Of a DNA stretch of 64,000 nt, positions 33,687 through 41,789 are shown one piece after another. The number at the start of each line of letters is the position of its first letter. The first letter of the stretch is position 1. A program made the translations under genes and the position numbers. This DNA comes from Seohaeicola saemankumensis (GTDB lineage Bacteria; Pseudomonadota; Alphaproteobacteria; Rhodobacterales; Rhodobacteraceae), in NCBI RefSeq assembly GCF_042678485.1, contig NZ_JBHTKR010000006.1, forward strand, positions 62,001 to 126,000, read 5' to 3'. The notes under the pieces are model-generated. The model made no database searches. It saw only the letters and a list, made by a program, of their open reading frames with translations, and was not told the DNA's origin.

Positions 33687-34665
33687 TCCCGTTCTTGACG
33701 TGCGCGACCTGTCGATCCGCTTTCGCGGCCAGCCCATCGACCTGATCGACACGGTCAGCTTTTCCATCGAACGCGGCAAGACCCTGTGCCTTGTGGGGGA
33801 ATCCGGCTGCGGCAAATCCGTGACCTCGCTGGCGATCATGGGGCTTTTGCCGAAGCGCGCGGCGACTGTGACGCAAGGGGCGGTACGCTTCGACGGCGAT
33901 GATCTGCTGACCCTGCCAGAGACACGGATCGAGGACCTGCGCGGCAATCGCATGGCGATGATCTTTCAGGAGCCGATGACAAGCCTGAACCCGTCCTTCA
34001 CCGTGGGTCACCAGGTGGCAGAGGCCGTGCGCCGCCACAAGGGCTGCACGCCGGCGGAGGCGCGAGATCGCGCGCTTGAGATGTTTCGCAAGGTGCGGAT
34101 GCCTGCGGCGGAAAAGCGGCTGGATGACTACCCCCACCAGATGTCGGGGGGCATGCGCCAGCGGGTGATGATCGCCATGGCGCTGGCCAATGATCCCGAA
34201 TTGCTGATCGCGGATGAACCCACGACCGCGCTGGACGTGACGATCCAGGCGCAGATCCTGGACCTGATGCGCGAGTTGCAGGACGACACGGGTGCGGCGC
34301 TGCTGATGATCACCCATGATCTGGGCGTTGTGGCCGAAATCGCCGATGATGTGGCGGTGATGTATGCCGGCCGCATCGTCGAAAGCGGCCCCGTGGCGCG
34401 GATCTTCGACGAACCGCAGCATCCTTATACCCTGGGGTTGATGGGGTCTATGCCGGCCATTGCGGGCCGTCAGGGCCGTTTGCTGACGATCCCCGGCGCG
34501 GTGCCCTTGCCCGCATCCATGCCGCAAGGCTGCCGGTTCGCATCGCGTTGCCCCTTCGTGCAGGACGCTTGCCACGTCGCAAGGCCGGCCCTGTCCGATA
34601 TGGGCGGCGGCCAGCAGGTTGCCTGCCGGCGCGCCCCGCTGGATACGATGGTGGGGGCGGCATGA
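33676..34665 (+). CDS. Dipeptide/oligopeptide ABC transporter ATP-binding protein (DppD type)
   Basis: A 329-aa cytosolic ATPase. Walker A is GESGCGKS, signature MSGGMRQRVMIAMAL, Walker B LLIADEPTTALD. At the C-terminus is the oligopeptide-transporter extension with the four-Cys Fe-S motif (CRFASRCPFVQDACHVARP … VACRR). Start ATG 33676; an in-frame TTG (33670) is also possible. It overlaps the GntR stop and the next ATPase by 4 bp. In this transporter class the gene order ATPases, binding protein, permeases is rearranged relative to E. coli dppABCDF. Confidence 0.93.
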   Translation: MHRDPVLDVRDLSIRFRGQPIDLIDTVSFSIERGKTLCLVGESGCGKSVTSLAIMGLLPKRAATVTQGAVRFDGDDLLTLPETRIEDLRGNRMAMIFQEPMTSLNPSFTVGHQVAEAVRRHKGCTPAEARDRALEMFRKVRMPAAEKRLDDYPHQMSGGMRQRVMIAMALANDPELLIADEPTTALDVTIQAQILDLMRELQDDTGAALLMITHDLGVVAEIADDVAVMYAGRIVESGPVARIFDEPQHPYTLGLMGSMPAIAGRQGRLLTIPGAVPLPASMPQGCRFASRCPFVQDACHVARPALSDMGGGQQVACRRAPLDTMVGAA

Positions 34666-35780
34666 GCGATATCATTCTGGAAGCGGTCGATCTGCACAAG
34701 CGTTTCACACGGGGCGGCGGCCTGTTTGCCAAGGCCACCACGATCCACGCGGTCAACGGTGTCTCGCTGCAGGTGCGCCGGGGCGAGACCTTCGCCATCG
34801 TGGGCGAAAGCGGCTGCGGAAAATCCACGCTGGCGCGGCTGTTGCTGCGGCTGATTGATCCCACCGAGGGCAGCGTGATCCATGAGGGGCAGGACCTGAC
34901 CATGCTGGGCGCGGGCGCGATGCGGGCCCTGCGATCAGAGCTTCAGTTCATCTTTCAGGATCCGTTTTCAGCCCTGAACCCGCGCATGAGCGTCGAGACG
35001 ATCATCGCCGAACCGCTGCGCCTGCACACCAGCCTGAACGCGGCAGAGCGGCGCGAAAAGGTCGCGGAACTGATGGCGCGCGTCGGTCTGCGCCCGGAAA
35101 TGGCGGATCGCTTTCCGCACGAGTTTTCAGGCGGTCAGCGGCAGCGCATCTGCATCGCCCGCGCGCTGGCCTCGGGTCCGAAACTGGTGATCGGGGACGA
35201 GCCTGTCTCGGCGCTGGATGTGTCGGTGCAGGCGCAGATCGTGAACCTGCTTGAGGATCTGAAACAGGAATTCGGCCTGACCCTGGTGATCATCGCCCAT
35301 GATCTGGCCGTGATCCGCCACATGAGCGACCGGATCGCCGTGATGTATCTGGGCGAAGTGGTCGAACTGGCACGGACCGAGGATCTGTTCACCGCGCCGC
35401 GCCACCCCTATACGCAGGCGTTGCTGGCGGCCATTCCGGTGCCGGTGCCGGGCAGTGCGGCAGGGCGCAAGGTTCTGGGCGGGGATATCCCGTCGCCCGC
35501 CAACCCGCCATCGGGCTGCAAGTTCCACACCCGCTGCCCGCACGCGACCGCGCTGTGCCGCACCACGCGGCCAGTTCTGGATGGCAAGGATCACCAGGTG
35601 GCCTGCCATCACCATCAGACTTTGCCCGCCCCGGATCTGCCGCTTGCACGCGCATCGCGCCGCAGCCCGGCAGCCGAGGCACGTTTTGCCCTGTACCGTG
35701 CCGCTTCGCGGGACGCCGAGTTGCAGATTGACACCACTCACCCAAACAACCCGACAAACAGCAAGGAGACCACCCAATGA
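34662..35780 (+). CDS. Dipeptide/oligopeptide ABC transporter ATP-binding protein (DppF type)
   Basis: A 372-aa ATPase, partner of the gene at 33676. Walker A GESGCGKSTLA, signature FSGGQRQRICIARAL, Walker B LVIGDEPVSALDVS, and the C-terminal Cys cluster CKFHTRCPHATALC…ACHH. It extends about 50 residues beyond most DppF proteins, with a hydrophilic tail that runs to TTHPNNPTNSKETTQ just before the binding-protein gene; the 3' end also supplies that gene's ribosome-binding site (AAGGAG). The stop overlaps the next start (ATGA). Confidence 0.93.
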   Translation: MSDIILEAVDLHKRFTRGGGLFAKATTIHAVNGVSLQVRRGETFAIVGESGCGKSTLARLLLRLIDPTEGSVIHEGQDLTMLGAGAMRALRSELQFIFQDPFSALNPRMSVETIIAEPLRLHTSLNAAERREKVAELMARVGLRPEMADRFPHEFSGGQRQRICIARALASGPKLVIGDEPVSALDVSVQAQIVNLLEDLKQEFGLTLVIIAHDLAVIRHMSDRIAVMYLGEVVELARTEDLFTAPRHPYTQALLAAIPVPVPGSAAGRKVLGGDIPSPANPPSGCKFHTRCPHATALCRTTRPVLDGKDHQVACHHHQTLPAPDLPLARASRRSPAAEARFALYRAASRDAELQIDTTHPNNPTNSKETTQ

Positions 35781-37282
35781 CGATAAGAAAGCTGATGACC
35801 ACGCTTCTGGCGTCGGTCGCTATGGCAAGCGCTGCCCAGGCCGCCGATCTGCGGATCGGCCTGCAGGAAGACCCCGACGCGCTGGATACCGACCAGGCCC
35901 GGACCTTCGTGGGCCGGATCGTGTTCGAATCCCTGTGCGACAAGCTGGTGAACATCACGCCGGGGCTGGAATTCATCCCCGAACTCGCGACATCCTGGGA
36001 ATGGTCGAACGAGGGCAAGACCCTGACCATGAAGCTGCGCGAAGATGCGCTGTTCCATGATGGCACGCCCTTCAACGCCGAAGCGGTGGTGGCGAATATC
36101 GAACGCTCCACCACGCTGCCGGAAAGCCGCCGCAAGTCGGAACTGTCCTCGGTCGAAACTGTCGTGGCAACAGGGCCTTATGAGGTGACCTTCAACCTCA
36201 AGAACCCCGATGCGACGCTGATTGCCCAGCTGTCGGACCGCGCCGGGATGATGATCTCGCCGACGGCTGCCGCTGAAAAGGGCCTGGAGCTGGCCAACAG
36301 CCCGGTCTGTTCGGGCCCCTACAAGTTCGTCGAGCGTATCCAGCAGGACCGTATCGTGCTGGAAAAATTCGCCGAGCATTACGACGCGGGCAGCTACAGC
36401 TTCGATCGGCTGATCTTCCTGCCGATCCCGGATACCACCGTGCGCCTGGCCAACCTGCGTTCGGGCGATCTGGACATGCTCGAGCGTCTGGCACCCTCTG
36501 ATGTGGCGGCGGTCAAGGCTGATGGCAGCCTGGCCTTCTCAGCGGCGACCAGCCTTGGCTACCAGGGCATCACCGTCAACGTGAACAACGGCGCGCGGTC
36601 GGAAACACCTTTCGGCAAGGACAAGCGCGTGCGCCAGGCCCTGTCGCTGGCGATTGACCGCGAAGTGATCAACCAGGTCGTGTTCGAGGGCGTCTATGCG
36701 GCCGGCAACCAGCCGTTCCCGCCGACCTCGCCCTGGTATGACCAGACCAACCCGGTGCCGGCGCGTGACGTGGACGCGGCCAAGGCACTGCTGGCCGAGG
36801 CCGGTCTTGACGGCATCAAGGTGGAAATCCAGACCGCGAACAACCCGGTCCAGCTGCAACTGATGCAGGTGGTGCAGGCGATGGCGGCGGAAGCGGGCAT
36901 CGACATCTCGATCAAGGCGACCGAATTCGCGACCATGCTGCAGGAACAGTCGGCCGGCAACTATGACGCCACGCAGGTGGGCTGGTCGGGCCGTACGGAT
37001 CCGGATGGCAACATCCATTCCTTCATGACCTGCGCGGGCGGTCTGAACGACAGCAAGTTCTGCATGGAAGAGATCGACGCCCTGCTGAACAAGGCACGCA
37101 CCTCGACCGACGCGGCGGAGCGCAAGGCAAGCTATGACGCGGCCAATGCGATCCTGCGTGAGGAACTGCCGATCATCTATCTGTACCACCAGACCTGGCT
37201 GTGGGCGATGTCCAACAAGATCAATGGCTTCCAGGCCTATCCTGATGGAATGATCCGCCTGTCCGGCGTCACGATGGAGTGA
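35777..37282 (+). CDS. Peptide ABC transporter substrate-binding protein (family 5)
   Basis: A 501-aa periplasmic binding protein (SBP_bac_5, DppA/GsiB-like). A Sec signal peptide covers about residues 1–22 (MTIRKLMTTLLASVAMASAAQAA). The body has the family features LATSWEWSNEGKTLTMKLREDALFHDGTPF and KDKRVRQALSLAIDREVI. GsiB, the glutathione importer's binding protein, belongs to this family, and the next genes include a gamma-glutamyltransferase, so a glutathione or gamma-glutamyl cargo is plausible. Two hairpins separate it from the permease genes. Confidence 0.93.
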   Translation: MTIRKLMTTLLASVAMASAAQAADLRIGLQEDPDALDTDQARTFVGRIVFESLCDKLVNITPGLEFIPELATSWEWSNEGKTLTMKLREDALFHDGTPFNAEAVVANIERSTTLPESRRKSELSSVETVVATGPYEVTFNLKNPDATLIAQLSDRAGMMISPTAAAEKGLELANSPVCSGPYKFVERIQQDRIVLEKFAEHYDAGSYSFDRLIFLPIPDTTVRLANLRSGDLDMLERLAPSDVAAVKADGSLAFSAATSLGYQGITVNVNNGARSETPFGKDKRVRQALSLAIDREVINQVVFEGVYAAGNQPFPPTSPWYDQTNPVPARDVDAAKALLAEAGLDGIKVEIQTANNPVQLQLMQVVQAMAAEAGIDISIKATEFATMLQEQSAGNYDATQVGWSGRTDPDGNIHSFMTCAGGLNDSKFCMEEIDALLNKARTSTDAAERKASYDAANAILREELPIIYLYHQTWLWAMSNKINGFQAYPDGMIRLSGVTME

Positions 37283-37293
37283 TCCGGTCCAAA

Positions 37294-37366
37294 GGATGCA
37301 GCCTGCTTGTGTGGGCTGCATCCCGACGATCGACACAGTGATACGCGACGGGGCCGCATGGCCCCG
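37294..37366 (+). other. Two intercistronic hairpins between peptide-binding protein and permease genes
   Basis: Stem 1 is GGATGCAGCC/GGCTGCATCC (37294–37303 and 37314–37323). Stem 2 is CGGGGCC/GGCCCCG with GCAT loop (37349–37366). Neither has a T run, so they look like mRNA-stabilising or attenuating stems that set binding protein above permease levels. Confidence 0.65.
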
Positions 37367-37395
37367 CGCAACCCCCGCACCCAAAAGGCTGGCCC

Positions 37396-38343
37396 ATGCT
37401 GTCTTTCATTCTCCGCCGCATCCTGATCGCGATCCCGACACTGATCCTTGTGTCGATGTTCGTCTTTGCACTGCAAAAACTGCTGCCGGGCGATCCGATC
37501 CTGGTCATGGCGGGCGAGGACCGCGACCCCGAGGTGATCGCGCTGCTGCGCGAGAAATACCGCATGAACGAACCGCTGGTGATGCAATATATCTACTGGG
37601 CGGGCGATGTGCTGCGGGGCGATCTGGGCATTTCGCTGCGTACCAATGAACCGGTGCTGGACCTGATCGCGTCCAAGCTGCCGGTGACGATACAACTGGC
37701 CATCATGTCGATGCTTTTTGCGATGCTGATCGGCATTCCCGCGGGCATCCTGTCGGCCGTACGCAAGGGCACCTGGGTCGATTGGCTGGCCAATGTGGTG
37801 GCCCTGTCCGGCCTGTCGATCCCGAATTTCTGGCTGGGGATCATGCTGATCCTGCTGGTCTCGGTCAATCTGGGCTGGCTGCCCGCCTCGGGCTATGAAA
37901 GCCCCTGGGTCGATCCGTGGAAGTCGCTGACCACGATGATCATGCCCGCCTTCGTGCTGGGCACGGCGCTGGCCGCCACGCTGATGCGGCATACGCGATC
38001 CGCGATGCTGGGCGTGTTGCAGGCCGATTATGTGCGAACCGCCCGCGCCAAGGGGCTGCGGGCGCGTGTCGTGATCTTGAAACATGCGTTCCGCAACGCG
38101 GTGCTGCCGGTGGTGACCCTGTCGGCGCTGCTGTTCGGCGAATTGCTGGCGGGCGCGGTGCTGACCGAACAGATTTTCACCATCCCCGGTTTCGGCAAGC
38201 TGATCGTCGATGCCGTGTTCAACCGCGACTACGCGGTGGTGCAGGGCGTGGTGCTGTGCACGGCGGTCGGTTTCATCCTGATGAACCTGGTGGCGGATGT
38301 GCTGTATGTCATACTGAACCCTAGACTGAGGACCGCGCAATGA
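37396..38343 (+). CDS. Peptide ABC transporter permease (DppB/GsiC type)
   Basis: A 315-aa permease with six helices. It starts LSFILRRILIAIPTLILVSMFVFAL as in DppB, has a large first periplasmic loop (LLREKYRMNEPLVMQYIYWAGDVLRGDLG) and the EAA-type loop YVRTARAKGLRARVVILKHAFRNAVLP. Overlaps the next gene by 4 bp (ATGA). Confidence 0.94.
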   Translation: MLSFILRRILIAIPTLILVSMFVFALQKLLPGDPILVMAGEDRDPEVIALLREKYRMNEPLVMQYIYWAGDVLRGDLGISLRTNEPVLDLIASKLPVTIQLAIMSMLFAMLIGIPAGILSAVRKGTWVDWLANVVALSGLSIPNFWLGIMLILLVSVNLGWLPASGYESPWVDPWKSLTTMIMPAFVLGTALAATLMRHTRSAMLGVLQADYVRTARAKGLRARVVILKHAFRNAVLPVVTLSALLFGELLAGAVLTEQIFTIPGFGKLIVDAVFNRDYAVVQGVVLCTAVGFILMNLVADVLYVILNPRLRTAQ

Positions 38344-39200
38344 CCGCTGTTGCCGATGCGCCCGTGACATCGCGAAGCCGCACATGGCGCAAGCTACGCG
38401 CCAATCGAAGCGCGCTGATCGGGGCTGTGGTGGTGGGCCTTTTCGTGGGGCTGGCCCTGCTGGCGCCGCTGCTGCCGATTGCCGATCCCAACGCGACCGA
38501 CTGGGGCGCGATCCGCAAGGCACCATCCGCTGCCGCATGGATGGGCACGGACGAGATCGGGCGCGACATCCTGGCACGGATGATCTGGGGCGCGCAGGCG
38601 TCGTTGCTGGCGGGCGTCGTGTCGGTGATGATCGCGGTGGCCATCGGCGTGCCTTTCGGGCTGGTGTCGGGCTATTTCGGCGGCTGGACGGACGGGATCA
38701 TCAGCCGCTGCACCGATGCGCTGCTGGCGATGCCCTTCCTGATCCTGGCGATTGCGCTTGCGGCCTTCCTGGGGCCATCACTGACCAATGCGATGATAGC
38801 CATCGGCCTGTCGGCCGTGCCGATCTTCATCCGCCTGACGCGCGGCCAGGTGCTGGCCGTCAAGACCGAGGATTATGTCGAAGGCGCGCGCGCCATCGGT
38901 CTGGGGCATGTGGCGATCATGACGCGCTATATCCTGCCCAATGTGGTCCCGCCCATTCTTGTGCAGGCCACGCTGACTATCGCCACCGCCATCATTGCCG
39001 AAGCCTCGCTGTCGTTCCTGGGGCTGGGCCAGCAGCCGCCGGCGCCCAGCTGGGGCTCGATGCTGAACACGGCCAAGAACTTCCTTTCCCAGGCGCCATG
39101 GATGGCGATCTGGCCGGGTGCGGGGATTTTTCTGGTCGTGATGGGTTTCAACCTTTTGGGCGACGGGCTGCGCGATGCGCTGGACCCGCGCGAGCACTGA
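38340..39200 (+). CDS. Peptide ABC transporter permease (DppC/GsiD type)
   Basis: A 286-aa permease and partner of the 37396 gene. The N-terminal cytoplasmic RSRTWRKLRANRSALIGAVVVG helix, the GTDEIGRDILARMIWGAQASL loop and the EAA loop YVEGARAIGLGHVAIMTRYILPNVVPPILVQAT are all typical. It ends in NLLGDGLRDALDPR, the standard DppC end. An 18-bp gap then leads to the gamma-glutamyltransferase gene. Confidence 0.94.
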   Translation: MTAVADAPVTSRSRTWRKLRANRSALIGAVVVGLFVGLALLAPLLPIADPNATDWGAIRKAPSAAAWMGTDEIGRDILARMIWGAQASLLAGVVSVMIAVAIGVPFGLVSGYFGGWTDGIISRCTDALLAMPFLILAIALAAFLGPSLTNAMIAIGLSAVPIFIRLTRGQVLAVKTEDYVEGARAIGLGHVAIMTRYILPNVVPPILVQATLTIATAIIAEASLSFLGLGQQPPAPSWGSMLNTAKNFLSQAPWMAIWPGAGIFLVVMGFNLLGDGLRDALDPREH

Positions 39201-39217
39201 TTCATCGGAGGAATAGA

Positions 39218-41005
39218 ATGTCAGGCTTTACCACCCGCCCCGAGATCCTGGGCCGTTTCGGGGTTGTCACCTCGACCCATTGGATCGCCTCTGCCGTGGG
39301 GATGAAGATCCTCGAACAGGGCGGCAACGCCTTTGACGCGGCCGTGGCCACGGGTCTTGCCCTGCAGGTGCTTGAGCCGCATCTGAACGGCCCCGGCGGC
39401 GACATGCCCGCGATCCTCTATTCAGCGGCGCGCGACAAGGTCGAGGTGATCTGCGCCCAGGCCCCCACACCCGCAGGGGCCACGATCGAGCATTACCGCG
39501 CCGAAGGGCTGGAGGTGATCCCCGGCGATGGCCTGCTGGCCACGGTCATTCCCGGCGCCTGGGATGGCTGGATGCTGATGCTGCGCGACTATGGTCGCCT
39601 GTCCCTGCGCGATGTGCTGGAGCCTGCGATCTTCTATGCCGCCAAGGGGCATCCGGTGCTGCCGCGCGTGGCGGCCACCATTGCGGGGCTGGCCGATTTC
39701 TTCCGCGACGAATGGCCCACATCGCACGAGACATGGCTGCCGGGCGGGGCCGCGCCTGCGCCATGGTCGAATGTGACGAACCCCGCGCTGGCGCAGACAT
39801 GGACCCGCATTCTGGCCGAGGCCGAGGCCAAGCAGGGCCGCGAAGCACAGATCGATGCCGCGCGCGATGCCTTCTACCGCGGCTTCGTGGCCGAGGGGAT
39901 CGCCGATTACCTGTCAAAAGCCGAGGTGATGGATGCCTCCGGCCAGCGCCACAAGGCGGTGCTGACGGCGGATGATCTGGCCGGTTACGCCGCACATGTC
40001 GAAGAACCGCTGACCTATGATTACCACGGCTGGACCGTTGCCAAATGCGGGCCCTGGACGCAGGGGCCGGTGTTCCTGCAGACGCTGGCGCTGCTGAAAG
40101 GGTTCGATCTGGGCGCGATGGACCCGATGGGCGCGGATTTCATCCATCATGTGGTCGAGGCCAAGAAACTGGCCTATGCCGACCGCGAGGTCTATTACGG
40201 CGATCCCGATTTCGCGAAAGTGCCGCTGGATGTGTTGTTGTCGGACGATTACAACGCGGCCCGCGCCAGGCTGATCGGGGCAAAGGCCAGCCTGGAACTG
40301 CGCCCCGGCATCGTGCCGGGCTATGAGGATCAGGCCGCCCGCACGATGGACCTGTTGGGACGCCTCAGCCGGACCGATCAGGCGGTCTACGAGCCGACCA
40401 TGGCGCATCTGTCGGAAAAGAAGGGCGACACCGTCCATATCGACGTGATCGACAGCGACGGCAACATGGTGTCCATCACGCCATCGGGCGGCTGGCTGCA
40501 ATCCTCGCCGACCATTCCGGGGCTTGGCTTCTGCCTGAACAGCCGCGCGCAGATGTTCTGGCTGGAACCGGGGCTGCCCACCTCGCTGGAACCGGGCAAG
40601 CGGCCGCGCACCACGCTGACGCCTTCGCTGGCGCTGAAGGATGGCATCCCGCAACTGTCGTTCGGCACACCCGGCGGCGATCAGCAGGACCAGTGGCAAC
40701 TGGCGTTTTTCCTGCGCTATGTCCATCATGGGCTGAACTTGCAGGAAGCCATCGACGCGCCGCTGTTCCATTCGACGCATTTCCCCTCCAGCTTTTTCCC
40801 GCGCTCGCGCGAGCCGGGCATGATCATGGCCGAAACCAGCTTTGGCGCGGCCGTGCTGGACGATCTGCGCGGCCGTGGCCACCGGATCACCGAGGCCGAG
40901 CCATGGACCGTGGGCCGCATGACCGCCGCGCGGCGCGACCCGGACGGGTTGTTGCGCGCCGCCGCCACCCCCCGCCTGATGCAGGCCTATGCGGTGGGGC
41001 GCTGA
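39218..41005 (+). CDS. Gamma-glutamyltransferase family protein
   Basis: A 595-aa N-terminal-nucleophile hydrolase. The precursor is expected to cut itself before Thr405 (GDTVHIDVID), the nucleophile of the small subunit; the large subunit has the NAFDAAVATGLALQVLEPHLNGPGGD and small subunit the TPGGDQQDQW segments. There is no signal peptide, so unlike E. coli GGT it would act in the cytosol. This cytoplasmic type is often found beside dipeptide ABC transporters and DUF1028. It would cleave imported gamma-glutamyl compounds or related amides. ATG 39218 follows CGGAGGAA. Confidence 0.9.
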   Translation: MSGFTTRPEILGRFGVVTSTHWIASAVGMKILEQGGNAFDAAVATGLALQVLEPHLNGPGGDMPAILYSAARDKVEVICAQAPTPAGATIEHYRAEGLEVIPGDGLLATVIPGAWDGWMLMLRDYGRLSLRDVLEPAIFYAAKGHPVLPRVAATIAGLADFFRDEWPTSHETWLPGGAAPAPWSNVTNPALAQTWTRILAEAEAKQGREAQIDAARDAFYRGFVAEGIADYLSKAEVMDASGQRHKAVLTADDLAGYAAHVEEPLTYDYHGWTVAKCGPWTQGPVFLQTLALLKGFDLGAMDPMGADFIHHVVEAKKLAYADREVYYGDPDFAKVPLDVLLSDDYNAARARLIGAKASLELRPGIVPGYEDQAARTMDLLGRLSRTDQAVYEPTMAHLSEKKGDTVHIDVIDSDGNMVSITPSGGWLQSSPTIPGLGFCLNSRAQMFWLEPGLPTSLEPGKRPRTTLTPSLALKDGIPQLSFGTPGGDQQDQWQLAFFLRYVHHGLNLQEAIDAPLFHSTHFPSSFFPRSREPGMIMAETSFGAAVLDDLRGRGHRITEAEPWTVGRMTAARRDPDGLLRAAATPRLMQAYAVGR

Positions 41006-41008
41006 GCG

Positions 41009-41761
41009 ATGACCTATTCCATCGTTGCGCGTGACCCCGCCACCGGCCATCTGGGCATTGCCGTCGCCAGCCGCTTTTTCGCCGTGGGCTGCGCCGTGCC
41101 ATTCCTGAAGGGCAGGGTGGGGGCCGTGGCCACGCAGGCTTTCGTCAATCCGACATATGGCCCCGACGGGTTGCGCCTGATCGAGGCGGGCGCACCCCCG
41201 GACGCCATCGTGCCGATCCTGACCGGGCGCGATGACGGGCATCCGAACCGGCAGTTCCACCTGATTGACGCCGTCGGGCGCAACGCGGCCTTTACCGGGG
41301 CCAATTGCGTGGACTGGTGCGGGCATCTGGTGGCCGAGGGCGTATCGGTCGCGGGCAACATGCTGGAAGGCCCGGCCGTGATCGCCGACACGCTGGCGGC
41401 GTACCAGTCTGCGATGGACAAGCCCTTTGCCGAACGCCTGCTGATTGCCATGCAGGCGGGCGAGGATGCGGGCGGCGACAAGCGGGGCCGCCAATCCGCC
41501 TGCCTGGTGATGTACCGCGATCAGGATTACCCATGGCTGGATATCCGCGCCGATGATCACGCCGACCCGTTGGAGGAGTTGCGCCGCCTTTATGCCGTGG
41601 CGCAGGAACGGTTCCTGCACGTGGCTGAAACCATGCCGACACGGGAAAACCCTCATGGCCTGACCGACCGCAGCGGCATCGACGCGACCATCGCCCGGCT
41701 TGAGGCGGAAAGGATCGCGGCAGGCCGGCCCACCGCATCGCATATGGTCAACAAGGGCTGA
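41009..41761 (+). CDS. DUF1028 family protein
   Basis: A 250-aa Ntn-hydrolase-like protein of unknown function. It has the family start TYSIVARDPATGHLGIAVASRFFAVG and the middle block GANCVDWCGHLVAEGVSVAGNML, the latter carrying two Cys. It lies 3 bp after the gamma-glutamyltransferase gene. DUF1028 proteins commonly accompany this transferase and peptide transporters, which suggests action on the same small-molecule amide, but no activity is established. Confidence 0.85.
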   Translation: MTYSIVARDPATGHLGIAVASRFFAVGCAVPFLKGRVGAVATQAFVNPTYGPDGLRLIEAGAPPDAIVPILTGRDDGHPNRQFHLIDAVGRNAAFTGANCVDWCGHLVAEGVSVAGNMLEGPAVIADTLAAYQSAMDKPFAERLLIAMQAGEDAGGDKRGRQSACLVMYRDQDYPWLDIRADDHADPLEELRRLYAVAQERFLHVAETMPTRENPHGLTDRSGIDATIARLEAERIAAGRPTASHMVNKG

Positions 41762-41789
41762 GCGGTCCGGGCGGCAGCGCGCCGCATGG

